Shown piece after piece: positions 32,326 through 43,165 of a stretch of 64,000 nucleotides of DNA. This stretch comes from Ostrinia nubilalis. Its lineage: Eukaryota; Arthropoda; Insecta; Lepidoptera; Crambidae. Under the pieces are notes generated by a model that was not told where the DNA came from, did not search any database, and saw only the letters and a list, made by a program, of their open reading frames with translations. A program made the translations under genes and the position numbers. Within the stretch, counting starts at the first letter, position 1. Every line of letters begins with the position of its first letter. Location: positions 3,045,501 through 3,109,500 of the forward strand of contig NC_087093.1 in assembly GCF_963855985.1 (NCBI RefSeq), in the 5' to 3' direction.

Positions 32326-35300
32326 TTAAATGTTTAGAATGGATGTATGCCCCCAAGCTCTTGTTGACACCTTGTCAGCCGAAACAAAACGTTTATCATC
32401 ATTACTGGATAGCGCTACTTTGTTGAGACTGCGAGTAAAAATGTTGTGTTTGATTGACTTAAATAAAATATTTGTTTTCCGCACTATATTGCCGTGATAC
32501 AAAGTTTTTTTATAGTCTGATATTTGTATATCGCGAACAACACTCTTCTTTACTCCCTTTGCTTTTTTAATTGTAGTATTAATGGTCTTTACACAATACA
32601 ACTTTGAACGTAATCCAACAAACTCTGTTATAATGTTTCCTCCCATTTCGTCTTTGAAAAGTCCAGGAATCTTTTTATTTAGAAGCGGTAAGCCATATAC
32701 ATTTTCTTTGAAAAAATTGCTTGTGTCGAAATAATGTAAGAAGGTTTCTTTTAAATCTTTGTAAAAGTTTTCGGTTTCAATTTGGTAAACGAAACTATCC
32801 GTATCCGTGTAACACATTTGTAATTTGTTTTTATACGATGGTTCAAAAACTGAATAATGAAAGTCATACATGTGGCTTTTAGATAACTCTAACACCGTAA
32901 ACCCTATGTATATTGGCTTATCCAAAATCACCCGTTCAGGTTTTGTTTGTATTGCGACTAAATTTTCAGTGAAAATTGAAACACTGTGAAAACTAGAGCT
33001 TGCAATTAATTTATTGGCAGTTATTTTCTTTTTTGTTACATTATTGTGGTCACTCCATTCGTTAACTAAATGTACATTAACTCTTTTTTCGCTGTTTTCT
33101 AAGGTTTTACCAAAAATGCTGTTATTGAGCAACTTAAAAAAGTCTTGTTCAAATGTAGATTGAGCCTGTTGTCTTAAACTCGTATTTAGATCGATATATT
33201 GTTTTAAGTAAGGACTTTGTTGAAACGTTATGACTCGATGTATTTTTTTTAATATCAGCCCATGTTTCAATCATGTTTTCAAGTGAACATAGTGGATGAC
33301 GTAGAAGTACTTGTCGTAAAGATTAGGCACGAGCTTAAAAGTCTTACCCCCCGGTGGAATGCATTTCTCAGGACAAAATGGTAAATCATTGTGCCTGTCA
33401 TGTAACTCTTTCGGATAGCTTAAGTCAACCTCAAGAATGAAACCATACTCTGCATCAGCAGGAACATTAACAATATCGAGACATTCAATTTCTGTCTGGT
33501 TTAAAAATCTAAAATTCGACAGCGGTAGAGATTGACACATACTGAATCCGTATAAGTTATTGCAATCTATGTAAACTACAAAGGTATCTGGTTTTAAGGG
33601 ATCGTATTCGTTCATGTATTTGTTATTGGCGTTGGCATGCCTGTGCGAACACATGCATACTCCTCCTCTGATGCCTGATTGAATCATACGCACTATGGCA
33701 AGGTCATCTATGAGCTCCAACTCGACTCCAGTTTTGTAAAGCATTGCATCGAATGATAAACTAGGAGCGGTTACATAGAAAGCAGGATCTAATTGATAAT
33801 GAAATTTGCAAGTTTTTCTAAACTTTTCAAAAATATCAGTTAACAAGAGAACGTCTGTTTTCAAATACAATTTAGTGTATTGACCCAGATTTTTGATGTT
33901 AAATTGTGACCAAACTGATTGAGCATGTTCATAATCTTCATCAGTAATATGCTCATTTGTAAGGGAGCTGTAAAACTCTTTTTTTTCTGGTAAACATCGC
34001 TCTTTAAACCGATCCCAGTTATCCATGTATTCGTAGGGATATATACCTTTGCGAGTAAGTAAATTAAATTGGGTAGGTATTGGAAAATGCATGCGTAAAT
34101 GATCAAACTCTTCTTTTTTAATAGTTTTTGCTAATTTATCTAAGCTAGTGCCAAGAAATTTAAATGAATCTACGAAGCGCAATTGCATAAATTCTTGATC
34201 AGAAATCGGAACAAATTTCGTAAATGACACATAATTTTCTTTAGTTTTAGGTATAATCTTAATATTTCCAGGCATTTCACCTAATTGTTTTATGAACAAA
34301 TGACAATCATAACCTGCCAAGTTGTGGAAAAATACAGGAATAAACTTAGGTATTTTGTATTGTAAATTACAATATCTGTGGGCTGCACCACGATATAATC
34401 CTGTTATGTGGCAGTGATCGCGCACTTTGTCTGAAAATAAAAAGTTATCACATATATGACAGCGAGTGGCTTGCAAAAATTCGGATGCATCTTTTTCGGT
34501 AAAAATCATAGGCAAATTTTTAGATAAGATTGCATGAATGTCACGAACATCACGGTAAAGAGATTCTATAAATTTTGAAACACAGTCAGAACCGAGATAT
34601 GATACATACCGATTATAGCTAGTGTTTACAGTACAGACTATATTGTACGCAAACGCTGAGGGTATATGGTGCTGCAGCGTTTTTGTATTTTGCGTATCAG
34701 ATTTGTCTTTGTGCACTTCTAAAATTGTCTCAAAATCTGCATAAATGACGAATGGAACATTTTGTTTACGGTCATAATTATTAAATTTTATGACGGTCCC
34801 CTTTTCAGGTAATACAGTGACGATCCCGCTACATAAATGATTTTCTAGTTCATCAAAAGTAGTAAAAAACACTAAGCATGTATCACAGAAATAAATTTTA
34901 CCATGATGAGCTGTTATTTGATTTCTGACAAGCCGCGACAAGTCCTTGATAAGACAATAATGTGACGTCGCGTCATTTTCTAACATTAGCAAATGAATAG
35001 TTTTTTTGTTTTTGGTATTTTCAGATTTATATACGGGGCCAATAATGGTTTTAGAATTTTTTAGACCATAAATGATAAAACTTAACTTAGGATTGTTTTT
35101 CTCAAAAATCCTAATATCTGAGAATGTGACGGGATAAGATATCCCATTGATATTTAGAACATCTTTAAAATTGGGATAAGACGAGACTCGTTCAGGATGA
35201 TTTCGAGCAGGGTAAAGAGCTGCTGTTACGCTCCATAAAAAGCAACACTGGTCTTTATTTTGAATATTTATACATGCTTTCTTATTTTGAATAAATTTAG

Positions 35301-35829
35301 GTAATTTTAAATAAGATGACCCACCTAATGGTTGGTACTTATTGACATTTATTTCTAAATGTGAATTACTTAAAAAAGCCCAACCACTATCGCTTTCCTC
35401 AAACTCTTCCATTTTCTTTTTCAATATACTCACTAGTTTAGAAAATAAACTATCAAAATCATAGTTGTGGTAAAGTATAAAATTCTTTGTAACAAAAGAT
35501 TTCATTTCCTGCATATTATTTTTGAATAACAGGAAAATGCTAAATAATTCAAAATTCACTTTGATGCAAGTATGTACTCTTAAAGCATCATCTAAAAGTG
35601 ATTTTATTTTGTTATGAATAGAATTAAAGAAAATATCTATAGAAGTTTGGTCAAGTTCACTTGCAACTAATCGGTAAGAAATGATTCGAGAGCGAAATGC
35701 AGAACCTACGATTTCCACACCATCACTGTGTGGTTGGGTGGAGTTCTTTTGTTTGTGCAAGCGACTCCGCAAGTGTCCTACCCAAGAGGTTGAACCTATG
35801 GACACGTTACAAATAGTACAGAAAGGCAT
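32326..35829 (-). pseudogene. polB: Protein-primed DNA polymerase B, split by one in-frame TGA
   Basis: Two frames, 35829-33271 (852 aa) and 33270-32326 (314 codons), are in the same phase and separated only by a TGA at 33273-33271. Domain order in the first part: zinc-finger-like CTICNVSI...HLRSRLH (4-25); a conserved CCFLWSVTAALYP block (195-207); a second Cys/His pair region (315-331); exonuclease motif I YADFET (363-368), a Cys-rich insert (457-487), exo II (503-508), exo III (655-659); and polymerase motif A YIDCNNLYG (753-761). Motif B (NNSIFGKTLEN) and motif C (YTDTDS) lie after the stop. Without readthrough the enzyme lacks its catalytic aspartates of motif C, so this copy is probably inactive. 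Confidence 0.9.
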
Positions 35830-35959
35830 TTTAGAACCAAGAATTAGTTAATAAACAATAAAGTCTCTATACCTACCTACTAGAAATAATGTTGAATAAT
35901 TCGAATGTAAAAAATAATATTAAAACTGTGTAATAAGTATGTTTATTTACAAGTAAAAA

Positions 35960-38447
35960 TTATTTAATGTTTATTTTATTACTGTAATAAGTCGGTTCGC
36001 ACTCTTCAAAAATTACGTAAGCGCTACTTATAAACCTTTGTAGAGCCTCCCACTCCTGGGATTGTTCACCGCATTGGAGTTTTACCGCTGCAAGCGCTTT
36101 CTTGTAACGCTCCTCGGGTGGAACGTTCTTAACATCGTCGGTGTTGTAGACTTTCAAATCTATGTAGAACTCGCCGCTGGTGACTGCAGTCCGACGACAC
36201 TGGCCCGAAGACACCCGCGATGTAAAGCTCGATGCGATGCTACGAGTTGTCTCCTTCGCACTTGCCCGCTCGTCCTTATTAATGATTGAAAACAAACTCT
36301 TCGTTTTCTTTGGTCTGTGAACAATAGACATTTATTTAAGTAATGATTATTTTATTCAATAGAATATATTTTTTGTTAGTTTTATTTATTTAAAGGTTTT
36401 ATTGCACACACACAAACACATAAGAATGCTCTGTACAAAAAAGTTGTCAAAAGATCAGCTGTTGTACTTTAAACAATTAGGTACTATTTTACTTTAATTC
36501 GCTTAGATTTTTATGTAAGTACTCGTAAAAACTCATTGTAAATTAAAAATTTACCTTTTAGGGAATATTAAAATTAAGTGCTTGTAGAATAATTATGAGG
36601 GAGTTTGGTAATATTATTACTAAAATCTTACTATTACTAATATTATTAATGCAAAGTTTGTGTGGATGTCTGGCTGTGAGGATGTTTGTTACTCTTTCAT
36701 GCAAAACCACTGAACAGATTTTGATGAAACTTTACAGTATTATTGTTTATAACCCAGAATAACATATAGGCTATAATTTATGGCGATCTGTGATATACTA
36801 AATTTTACGCGGGTGAAGCCGCAGCCAAAAGCTAGTTAGATTATAAAGGTGGAAATTTACCTAGTTAGGGCTTCAACGTTCGCAACGGAATGGGCGGCAG
36901 GCTTTCGCTTCCTCGGCTTAGGCGCAGGCGTAGAAGCGGTTGAGGTCGACGCGCTGGTTTTGGACTTGCTCTTGCTCGAGCGCGGTGGTGGCACCACCTC
37001 TAATGGGGCCACGTCTTCAATGCTGGATGCGTACTCAGAATCCGACCTATAAAATATTAATCATCATTATCATTATATTATCTATCTTCCTAATAATCAT
37101 GACCACTGTCTAATTACGGTAATGACACATTTAAGTACACTACCAAATACAAAGATACATACTATGCTAGCTAGATATATTGATGGTTGCGGGATTCGAA
37201 CCCGCGACCAATTAGCTTAACAAAACACATCGCGGTTCTCTACACAAATACTAAAGTAAAGAAAACATGTAAAGAAATACTCAGTAAAGAAAACATTACT
37301 TGAAAATTATTTGTCAGAACAAACTAAGTATAAAATAAATGTATAACAGTACTTACTCACATTTTGCACAATCGGGAGCTTGTTTCTTGCTATTCACAAA
37401 GAATCTCACAAAGTAATTAATTTTTTGCGGTGAAATTCTGTATTTATGTGATCAATAATAAATTGTCAGCAAAAATTAAGCTAATTAGTTAAAACTAAAG
37501 TAACAATAAAATGATATACAAATTTGGACCGTATTTTTATGTTCGATAAGCACAGAAAAAAAAATCACTAGCAAGTAGGTATTACCTTTTGAATTAAAAT
37601 ATTACCCATACTTTGATGTTACGTTTAAAGGAAATATGATTGTGTTACACTATGTTGCAGTAAAAGTGAAATCAGAATCTAAAGTATGTAGGTTAATTTC
37701 TTAAATGGCTAGTCAAATACTAATTATGTAGTATTCCAAGTACCGAATTTCCATCATTCTATTTGTAAAGTTAAATTGTAATAAGCTACATTGATTTGAG
37801 TCTGCTTCCAACAGAAAACTAATAAACCAACTAATTTTACTCACGATTTTATTCGATTTTATTTTTCCTCACAATATTTACATCTTTTTTACAATGCATT
37901 GTCATTTAGAAAAAAATTTACTTACTTTATAAAGGTAGATTTAACGGTAGAAGCATAATGTATCAGTCACCATTGAGTCACATAGAAAGATAAAAATAAT
38001 TATTAGTTTCAACTTGCAATGCAACACGAAGTAAACAATAAAAATCTAAAGTTACATGTCGTGCACACACATTCAAAGCATTTAATGCTGAATCTGCAAG
38101 TAAGCTGTGTGAGACCAGGAGCTGAGATGTTTAAATCGATGTTTTATTGAACATTTGAATAAAATGTATTTTATTTTCAGATTGGTTAAATATTGATATA
38201 CATTTTCATTAAATATGAAATAAATGATTTAAAAGATTATTTTATTTTTGCAATATTAGAAAGAGTAAGTACTTATAGTAGTATAGTAGTAAATGTACAA
38301 TAAATAAATGTCTAATAGTCATAAATGTACAATAATGCAAAATGTCAAAAATTCGAAACAAAACTTTAAAACCATTTTAAAATGAACAGGTTTACAGATA
38401 AATATATAAAACTCTTACTCTTGGACTATAAATTGCAGCTCGTACAT
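35960..38447 (-). CDS. Four-exon Polinton accessory gene, predicted nuclear protein (216 aa)
   Basis: Exons on the minus strand: 38447-38419 (ATG MYELQFIVQ), 37437-37357, 37046-36861, 36314-35960. Donors are AAGA|GTAAGA, GTGA|GTAAGT and CTAG|GTAAAT; acceptors are ATACAG|A, TTATAG|G and TTCACAG|A. All three introns interrupt a codon after its second base and the joined frame stays open (651 nt with stop). Exon 2 is hydrophobic and aromatic (KINYFVRFFVNSKKQ) and ends CAKCE. Exon 3 is Ser/Pro/Lys-rich with a nuclear-signal-like KPRKRK. Exon 4 carries a beta element EFYIDLKVYN. An ATG at 36331 could start a shorter 123-residue form. Function unknown. A Helitron lies in intron 3. Confidence 0.65.
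36626..36835 (+). mobile_element. Non-autonomous Helitron inside intron 3 of the four-exon gene
   Basis: Starts TCTTACTATTACTAATATTA and ends with GCGGGTGAAGCCGC and AAAGCTAG. Its position inside an intron leaves the predicted exons untouched. Confidence 0.7.
37180..37245 (-). other. tRNA-like remnant in intron 2
   Basis: Minus strand has GCGGGTTCGAATCCCGC, a perfectly paired 5-bp T-arm with box B. An acceptor stem and clear box A were not found, so a working tRNA is unlikely. Confidence 0.4.
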
Positions 38448-39310
38448 TCCCACGATCCACGCGATGCAACGTACAGTGTGACATTAGATTTCATCGAGTG
38501 CAAGTTCGTCATGTACGTAATAATTAAAAAGTATAAGTGCACATTTTAAAAACTCTGTGAAACCAGTGCAGTATTTCCTAAAATGTAAGTGTAATTATAT
38601 ATTTCATATACTTTTAAGTTTATAGGATAACTTTCGGATCATGATTTTCGTTTAACTTGCGAGAGAGATTACCATTTTTTTGATACCTCTTTAAGATCAT
38701 CACTCGCTTGCTGTTCCCAAGCTATCTGGGGTCAGTGCAGTATTTTTTCTTTTCTATACGTGGTTAAATTATGAATAAATAAACCATTTTTTCATTGATT
38801 TATAAAGAAAACTTTCTTCGCTTTGATTATAGTGTTACTCAAAATATTTAATATATATCACAAATAAAAATCTTTAAATACTAAAATCAATAGATAATTG
38901 TTTGCTAATATTTATTACAGATTTTATTGACGATTAAAAAAAGTTCTCTTTATTTCAGGAGTACCTACTGCTCAGCAAGACAATTAAATATCTACAATAA
39001 TAAGCAGAAAACGTCGTTATAGATCTTGGTTAAAACAGGTAACCTTTTTATTTATTAATAATGTTGCAATATTGTTAGAAGTTTCGGTTCTGTATTTAAA
39101 CTGTTCACAATTTATTTAAAGCATTATTTATTTTTTCAGATCCCCAGTGACATGATTTAATTAATAAACTAATTAAATCGTGGATAAGAAACTTCGACGA
39201 GAAGAAGAATTGATTTATATCATCAATAATCGTAGTAAAAAAGGTCTTAATTTATTTCAATTTATAATAAATTATGGTTGTGGTTGTTTTATTTGAATAA
39301 AAAATCTCAA
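38435..39310 (+). ncRNA. Possible spliced non-coding transcript
   Basis: TATATAAA at 38403-38410 is followed by candidate exons: about 38435-38584 (donor AAAT|GTAAGTG), 38959-39038 (TTTATTTCAG|G to AACAG|GTAACC) and 39140 to about 39310 (TTTTTTCAG|A, with AATAAA at 39296). No long frame results. It would be antisense to the first exon of the minus-strand gene. The splice signals are good but short, so chance is possible. Confidence 0.3.
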
Positions 39311-39427
39311 GGTATGGTGTTACATAAAGGTGATGGTATGGTTGTGCTAAAAACGGTAAAGGTAAAAGGGTAAGTAATGGTAAACGGTAATAAAAGGTAA
39401 TAGTAATCAGGTACCTAAGAAAGAACA

Positions 39428-40548
39428 TTCAGAGATAGAATCTTGACATAGCTCTTCAGCTGTGTATGTTAGGTAGGAGGACATTCAGTGAGAGAATCTT
39501 ACCATGGGTCTTGAGCTGAATGTGTTAGGCAGAACAAACGGTAAGAGAATCTTACCATGGGTCTCTGAAGATACTTACCTCGGGTCTTCAACCGTTTGTG
39601 TTAGGAAGGACATTCAGTAAGATAATCTTACCATGGGTATTAAGCTGAATGTGTTAGGCGATACATTCAACAAAGGAATCTTACCATGGGTCCTGAGTTG
39701 TCTGTGTCATATTAGGCAGGACGTTCGGTGAGAGAATCTTACCACGGGTCTCTCTGAAGATACTTACCTCGGGTCTTCAGCCGTTTGTGTTAGGAAGGAC
39801 ATTCAGTAAGATAATCTTACCATGGGTATTAAGCTGAATGTGTTAGGCGATACATTCAACAAAGGAATCTTACCATGGGTCCTGAGTTGTCTGTGTCATA
39901 TTAGGCAGAACGTTCGGTGAGAGAATCTTACCACGGGTCTCTCTGAAGATACTTACCTCGGGTCTTCAGCCGTTTGTGTTAGGAAGGACATTCAGTAAGA
40001 TAATCTTACCATGGGTATTAAGCTGAATGTGTTAGGCGATACATTCAACAAAGGAATCTTACCATGGGTCCTGAGTTGTCTGTGTCATATTAGGCAGAAC
40101 GTTCGGTGAGAGAATCTTACCACGGGTCTCTCTGAAGATACTTACCTCGGGTCTTCAGCCGTTTGTGTTAGGAAGGACATTCAGTAAGATAATCTTACCA
40201 TGGGTATTAAGCTGAATGTGTTAGGCGATACATTCAACAAAGGAATCTTACCATGGGTCCTGAGTTGTCTGTGTCATATTAGGCAGAACGTTCGGTGAGA
40301 GAATCTTACCACGGGTCTCTCTGAAGATACTTACCTCGGGTCTTCAGCCGTTTGTGTTAGGAAGGACATTCAGTAAAATAATCTTACCATGGGTATTAAG
40401 CTGAATGTGTTAGGCGATACATTCAGCAAAGGAATCTTACCATGGGTCCTGAGTTGTCTGTATCATATTAGGCAGAACGTTCGGTGAGAGAATCTTACCA
40501 CGGGTCTCTCTGAAGTTACTTACCACGGGGCTTCAACCGAATGTTTTG
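39428..40548. repeat. Subterminal minisatellite, 189-bp higher-order unit made of hairpins
   Basis: Five 189-bp units begin at 39604, 39793, 39982, 40171 and 40360 and are nearly identical; diverged single subunits precede them from 39428. Each unit holds three subunits sharing AATCTTACCATGGGT or a variant. Subunits begin and end with complementary arms, for example ACATTCAG (39610) with CTGAATGT (39645), and a smaller stem GTAAGAT-A-ATCTTAC (39617-39631). It lies 24 bp inside the right TIR. Role unknown; replication, packaging or chromatin signals are possible. Confidence 0.9.
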
Positions 40549-40571
40549 ATCAAGATACTTATTTAAATGTA

Positions 40572-40687
40572 TTCAACACTCCGTTCGTAGTGTATTATTG
40601 GGCATTCTGTCAAACCAGAGTGAGCGCAGCGAACGGTCGGAAGCGAAGCGGACGACTGGGGGACAGAATGCCCAATAATACACTACT
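40572..40687 (-). repeat. Polinton right TIR, itself palindromic
   Basis: Inverted copy of 23818-23933 with no difference seen over 116 bp. The 25-bp inner inverted arms are also conserved. Confidence 0.95.
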
Positions 40688-40787
40688 GTTACCTAAACTT
40701 CATTTAAAAATAATTTAATACACTTGAATATTTAGATCACCACAGTATAATCAAAATAGATTTGGATGGTTTCAGAAAAAAATACAA

Positions 40788-41032
40788 TAAAAAAAAACTT
40801 TTTTAAAAACAAGCTTTATCCTGAAATACAGTTGTACTAAAACGAAAAAAAGAATTGTATGCTTGGTTCAAAGAATTTCAAAAGCTTGTATCGCGCATGG
40901 AATTTATTCCTCTTTTTTTCTGTTTGCGCTACAAGCTTTCGAAATTCTTTGAACCAAGCATACAATTCTTTTTTTCGTTTTAGTACAACTGCATTTCAGG
41001 ATAAAGCTTGTTTTTAAAAAAGTTTTTTTTAT
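40788..41032. mobile_element. Palindromic fold-back element, about 245 bp
   Basis: Arms of about 100 bp (from AAAACTTTTTTAAAAACAAG on the left, with its complement ending near 41032) are almost perfect inverted complements with a short spacer around 40895-40930. It lies about 100 bp outside the Polinton. No coding content. Confidence 0.8.
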
Positions 41033-41211
41033 TATAATTTTATTTTACACTTTTTAGTTGTATCTCAATCTCTGGGTCATTATTTAGCACTAAAGTGCTC
41101 GAGAAGTCGAATCCAACGAACCCAAACTCGATAAGATTCCGCCGTTTCGTTAAGGAGTTCTATGTCCACCTCCTGACTCCATCATCAGGACCCTGGACAT
41201 CATCTAGCACC

Positions 41212-42474
41212 CATTCTTTTTTCATTGTACGTCAATGACATCTCCAAATATCCGAATACGGATTCGACACCGCACTCTACAAGTCCGGACGTAATCGGAA
41301 TTACGTCATCTTGGCGCTCCAACGCACAGTCACACAAAATTAGGCGAATGGTTCAGGAAGCGGCGTATCGAGGTAGATTTTCTAGGGCTTTGTCTGCGAA
41401 ACGTCCTCCGGTTCGCACTCGTCCTAATGTCCCCACCCATCTCACCTTATTTGACCAAACTATTCCTTGGAAGAGTGAGGCCAAGTACTTAGGTGTCACC
41501 CTCGACCAGAGATTATCGTTCGCTCCGCACCTCAGACGCGTCTTGAGCCGTGCGAACCACTACACCCACCGACTCTACCACCTAGTTGGAAGGAAAAGTA
41601 AATTGTCACTTAGAAATAAGTTGACAATTTACAAAACCTGCATCCGTCCAGTGTTGACTTACGCCAGTATGGTGTTTGCTCACACTTCCTGCACAGTCCT
41701 TAAGAAATTCCAGGCCCTCCATAACAAATTCTTACGCCGAGCCGCGGATGCACCGTGGTTCGTGCGTAACACGAATCTCCATAGAGATTTAGAGATGTCA
41801 TCGATTGATCACTTTGTGAAAGAAGCCTCTCGTCGCTACTTTGATAAAGCGATCAACCACAAGAACCCTCTTATCGTTAGCGCCGCTACGTACACACCCC
41901 AGAAAGATGTCGCTGCCCAATACCGACGACCTAGGCATGTCCTAGACGACCCGGACGATCCTATTACCGAATTTCTGAACACAGACATCACTGCCTTAAG
42001 CACGCCAACTACTCCACAACACAGTAGCTCGTTACACCGTACTCGCCGGCGAGTACGAGGCCCTGCATTTCATTTCAAACGGTACAGACTTGTACCGGGC
42101 CGGTTCTCCCCAATCCGTCTCCCGGACACGGCCTGAGCCGAGGTCCGAGCCTACCGTGGCGCCCTCAGGCCGCGTCTGTAGTCCCCCTCTATCGGGCCCA
42201 CTAGAGTGAGCCCGCCGTAGGCTGGACTTTGGTCCAACACCGCGGTGGGCAACCCTCTAGTTGGGTTCGCCACTGATCGGGCGCCTTATGCGCTCGATAC
42301 GGCCCGATCGCGAACGTCGGTCTGCGACCGACGCGGACGACCCTCGCACACTCGGCCTCGTCGGCACGCGCTCCGACGATCGCCAAACGGCTAGAGTACA
42401 TTTTGTACTCGCCACTCTGCCCGGTTAAGCTGGAAAAGCTCTTCAAGCTACCAGCGCGCGTCCCTTCAAAAAAA
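41212..42474 (+). mobile_element. 5'-truncated jockey-like non-LTR element with 13-bp duplication
   Basis: Flanked by a perfect 13-bp duplication ATCATCTAGCACC (41199-41211 and 42475-42487). It begins within the RT domain and ends in a short A run after a GC-rich 3' UTR (42137-42465). The insertion site is exactly the left edge of the 670-bp element copy 2, so it inserted after that element. Confidence 0.88.
41225..42136 (+). pseudogene. Jockey-like reverse transcriptase, C-terminal part
   Basis: 303 codons starting in the middle of the RT domain at YVNDIS, followed by scrambled sequence where the YADD catalytic box should be (STPHSTSPDV), which suggests a local frameshift or deletion. The RT thumb and C-terminal region follow: TIPWKSEAKYLGVTLDQRL, then TIYKTCIRPVLTYASMVF. 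The C-terminal tail is Arg/Pro-rich. This copy cannot make an active enzyme. Confidence 0.85.
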
Positions 42475-42486
42475 ATCATCTAGCAC

Positions 42487-43158
42487 CACAGAATAAGTAA
42501 TAGTACAGGTACAGAAGGATTACTCCGCAAGACTATTTAAATAAATGCGAGTCTTGCTACGACGCGATACAGTGGAATTCAGCTCGCACAGCACTACGTA
42601 CCTACAATTTTATTCACCTACAAGTTTTGTCTCTTTCTATCGCGTGCCTCTGAACTCTTCTTACGCTGTTAGGGTTGCTGTCTAGTAGTGTCTAGTAAAA
42701 AAATAATTAATCTACTTATTTGTAATGAGGTACGTATGTAGGTAAGTACGCATTCATTATGGAAAACCTTGGGCGAGGCCTTTGTCCAGCAGTGGACGTC
42801 ATTAATTGGCTGAAACGAACGAACGCATTCTGAGCAGTAGTCATGGTAGGTTAGGTTCCTATACTATCCTAAGAATTATTGATTACCTACATGGCCAACA
42901 TACCTTTCAGCATCTTTGGGAAGCGAAAAAAAAGATAAATCCGGTAGATTTCTTTTCGACACCCGAACACCGCACAATAATATTTCTTTCTCTTTATGTC
43001 CCTTTTTAAATAATACTTCGATCATAGAATTAGGTACTACAACGCACGCCAGCGTCCTGACGGGCGCGCGCGTGACACTCGACTGATATAATACCCGCCG
43101 GCGGGGCGCTTCGCTGTAGGTAATTATCGGATGTACCGCGCGGAGTGAGCCAGGCCTG
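42487..43158 (+). mobile_element. 670-bp non-autonomous element, copy 2
   Basis: Same ends as copy 1 (CACAGAATAAG and CAGGCCTG). Its 7-bp duplication CTAGCAC is at 42480-42486 and 43159-43165. The jockey-like element upstream duplicated the left boundary again. The internal RTE tail is at 42760-42820. Confidence 0.88.
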
Positions 43159-43165
43159 CTAGCAC

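Larger units (their letters stand above)
23818..40687 (+). mobile_element. Complete Polinton/Maverick (virus-like DNA transposon)
   Basis: A 16,870-bp element bounded by 116-bp TIRs that start AGTAGTGTATTATTGGG, with a perfect 6-bp target duplication GTTACC at 23812-23817 and 40688-40693. It encodes the defining set: protein-primed PolB, retroviral-type integrase, packaging ATPase, adenain-type protease, major and minor jelly-roll capsid proteins. Polintons are known to replicate via PolB and are thought to form virions. Most plus-strand genes are intact, but PolB has one in-frame stop. Several plus-strand genes overlap by ATGA, suggesting compact, phage-like packing. Confidence 0.97.

Noticed and set aside
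36849..37052. Plus-strand 67-residue gene
   Set aside because: The minus strand of the same stretch has splice sites at both ends and phase-matched neighbours, so the plus frame is a shadow of exon 3.
37180..37245. Functional tRNA gene
   Set aside because: Only the T-arm is convincing; acceptor and D-arm pairing is absent.
38435..38584. Protein-coding exon on the plus strand
   Set aside because: ATG codons at 38464 and 38511 reach stops within a few codons. If transcribed it is non-coding here.
39428..40548. CRISPR-like array
   Set aside because: The regular repeats are tandem 189-bp units without unique spacers, in a eukaryotic context. It is a minisatellite.
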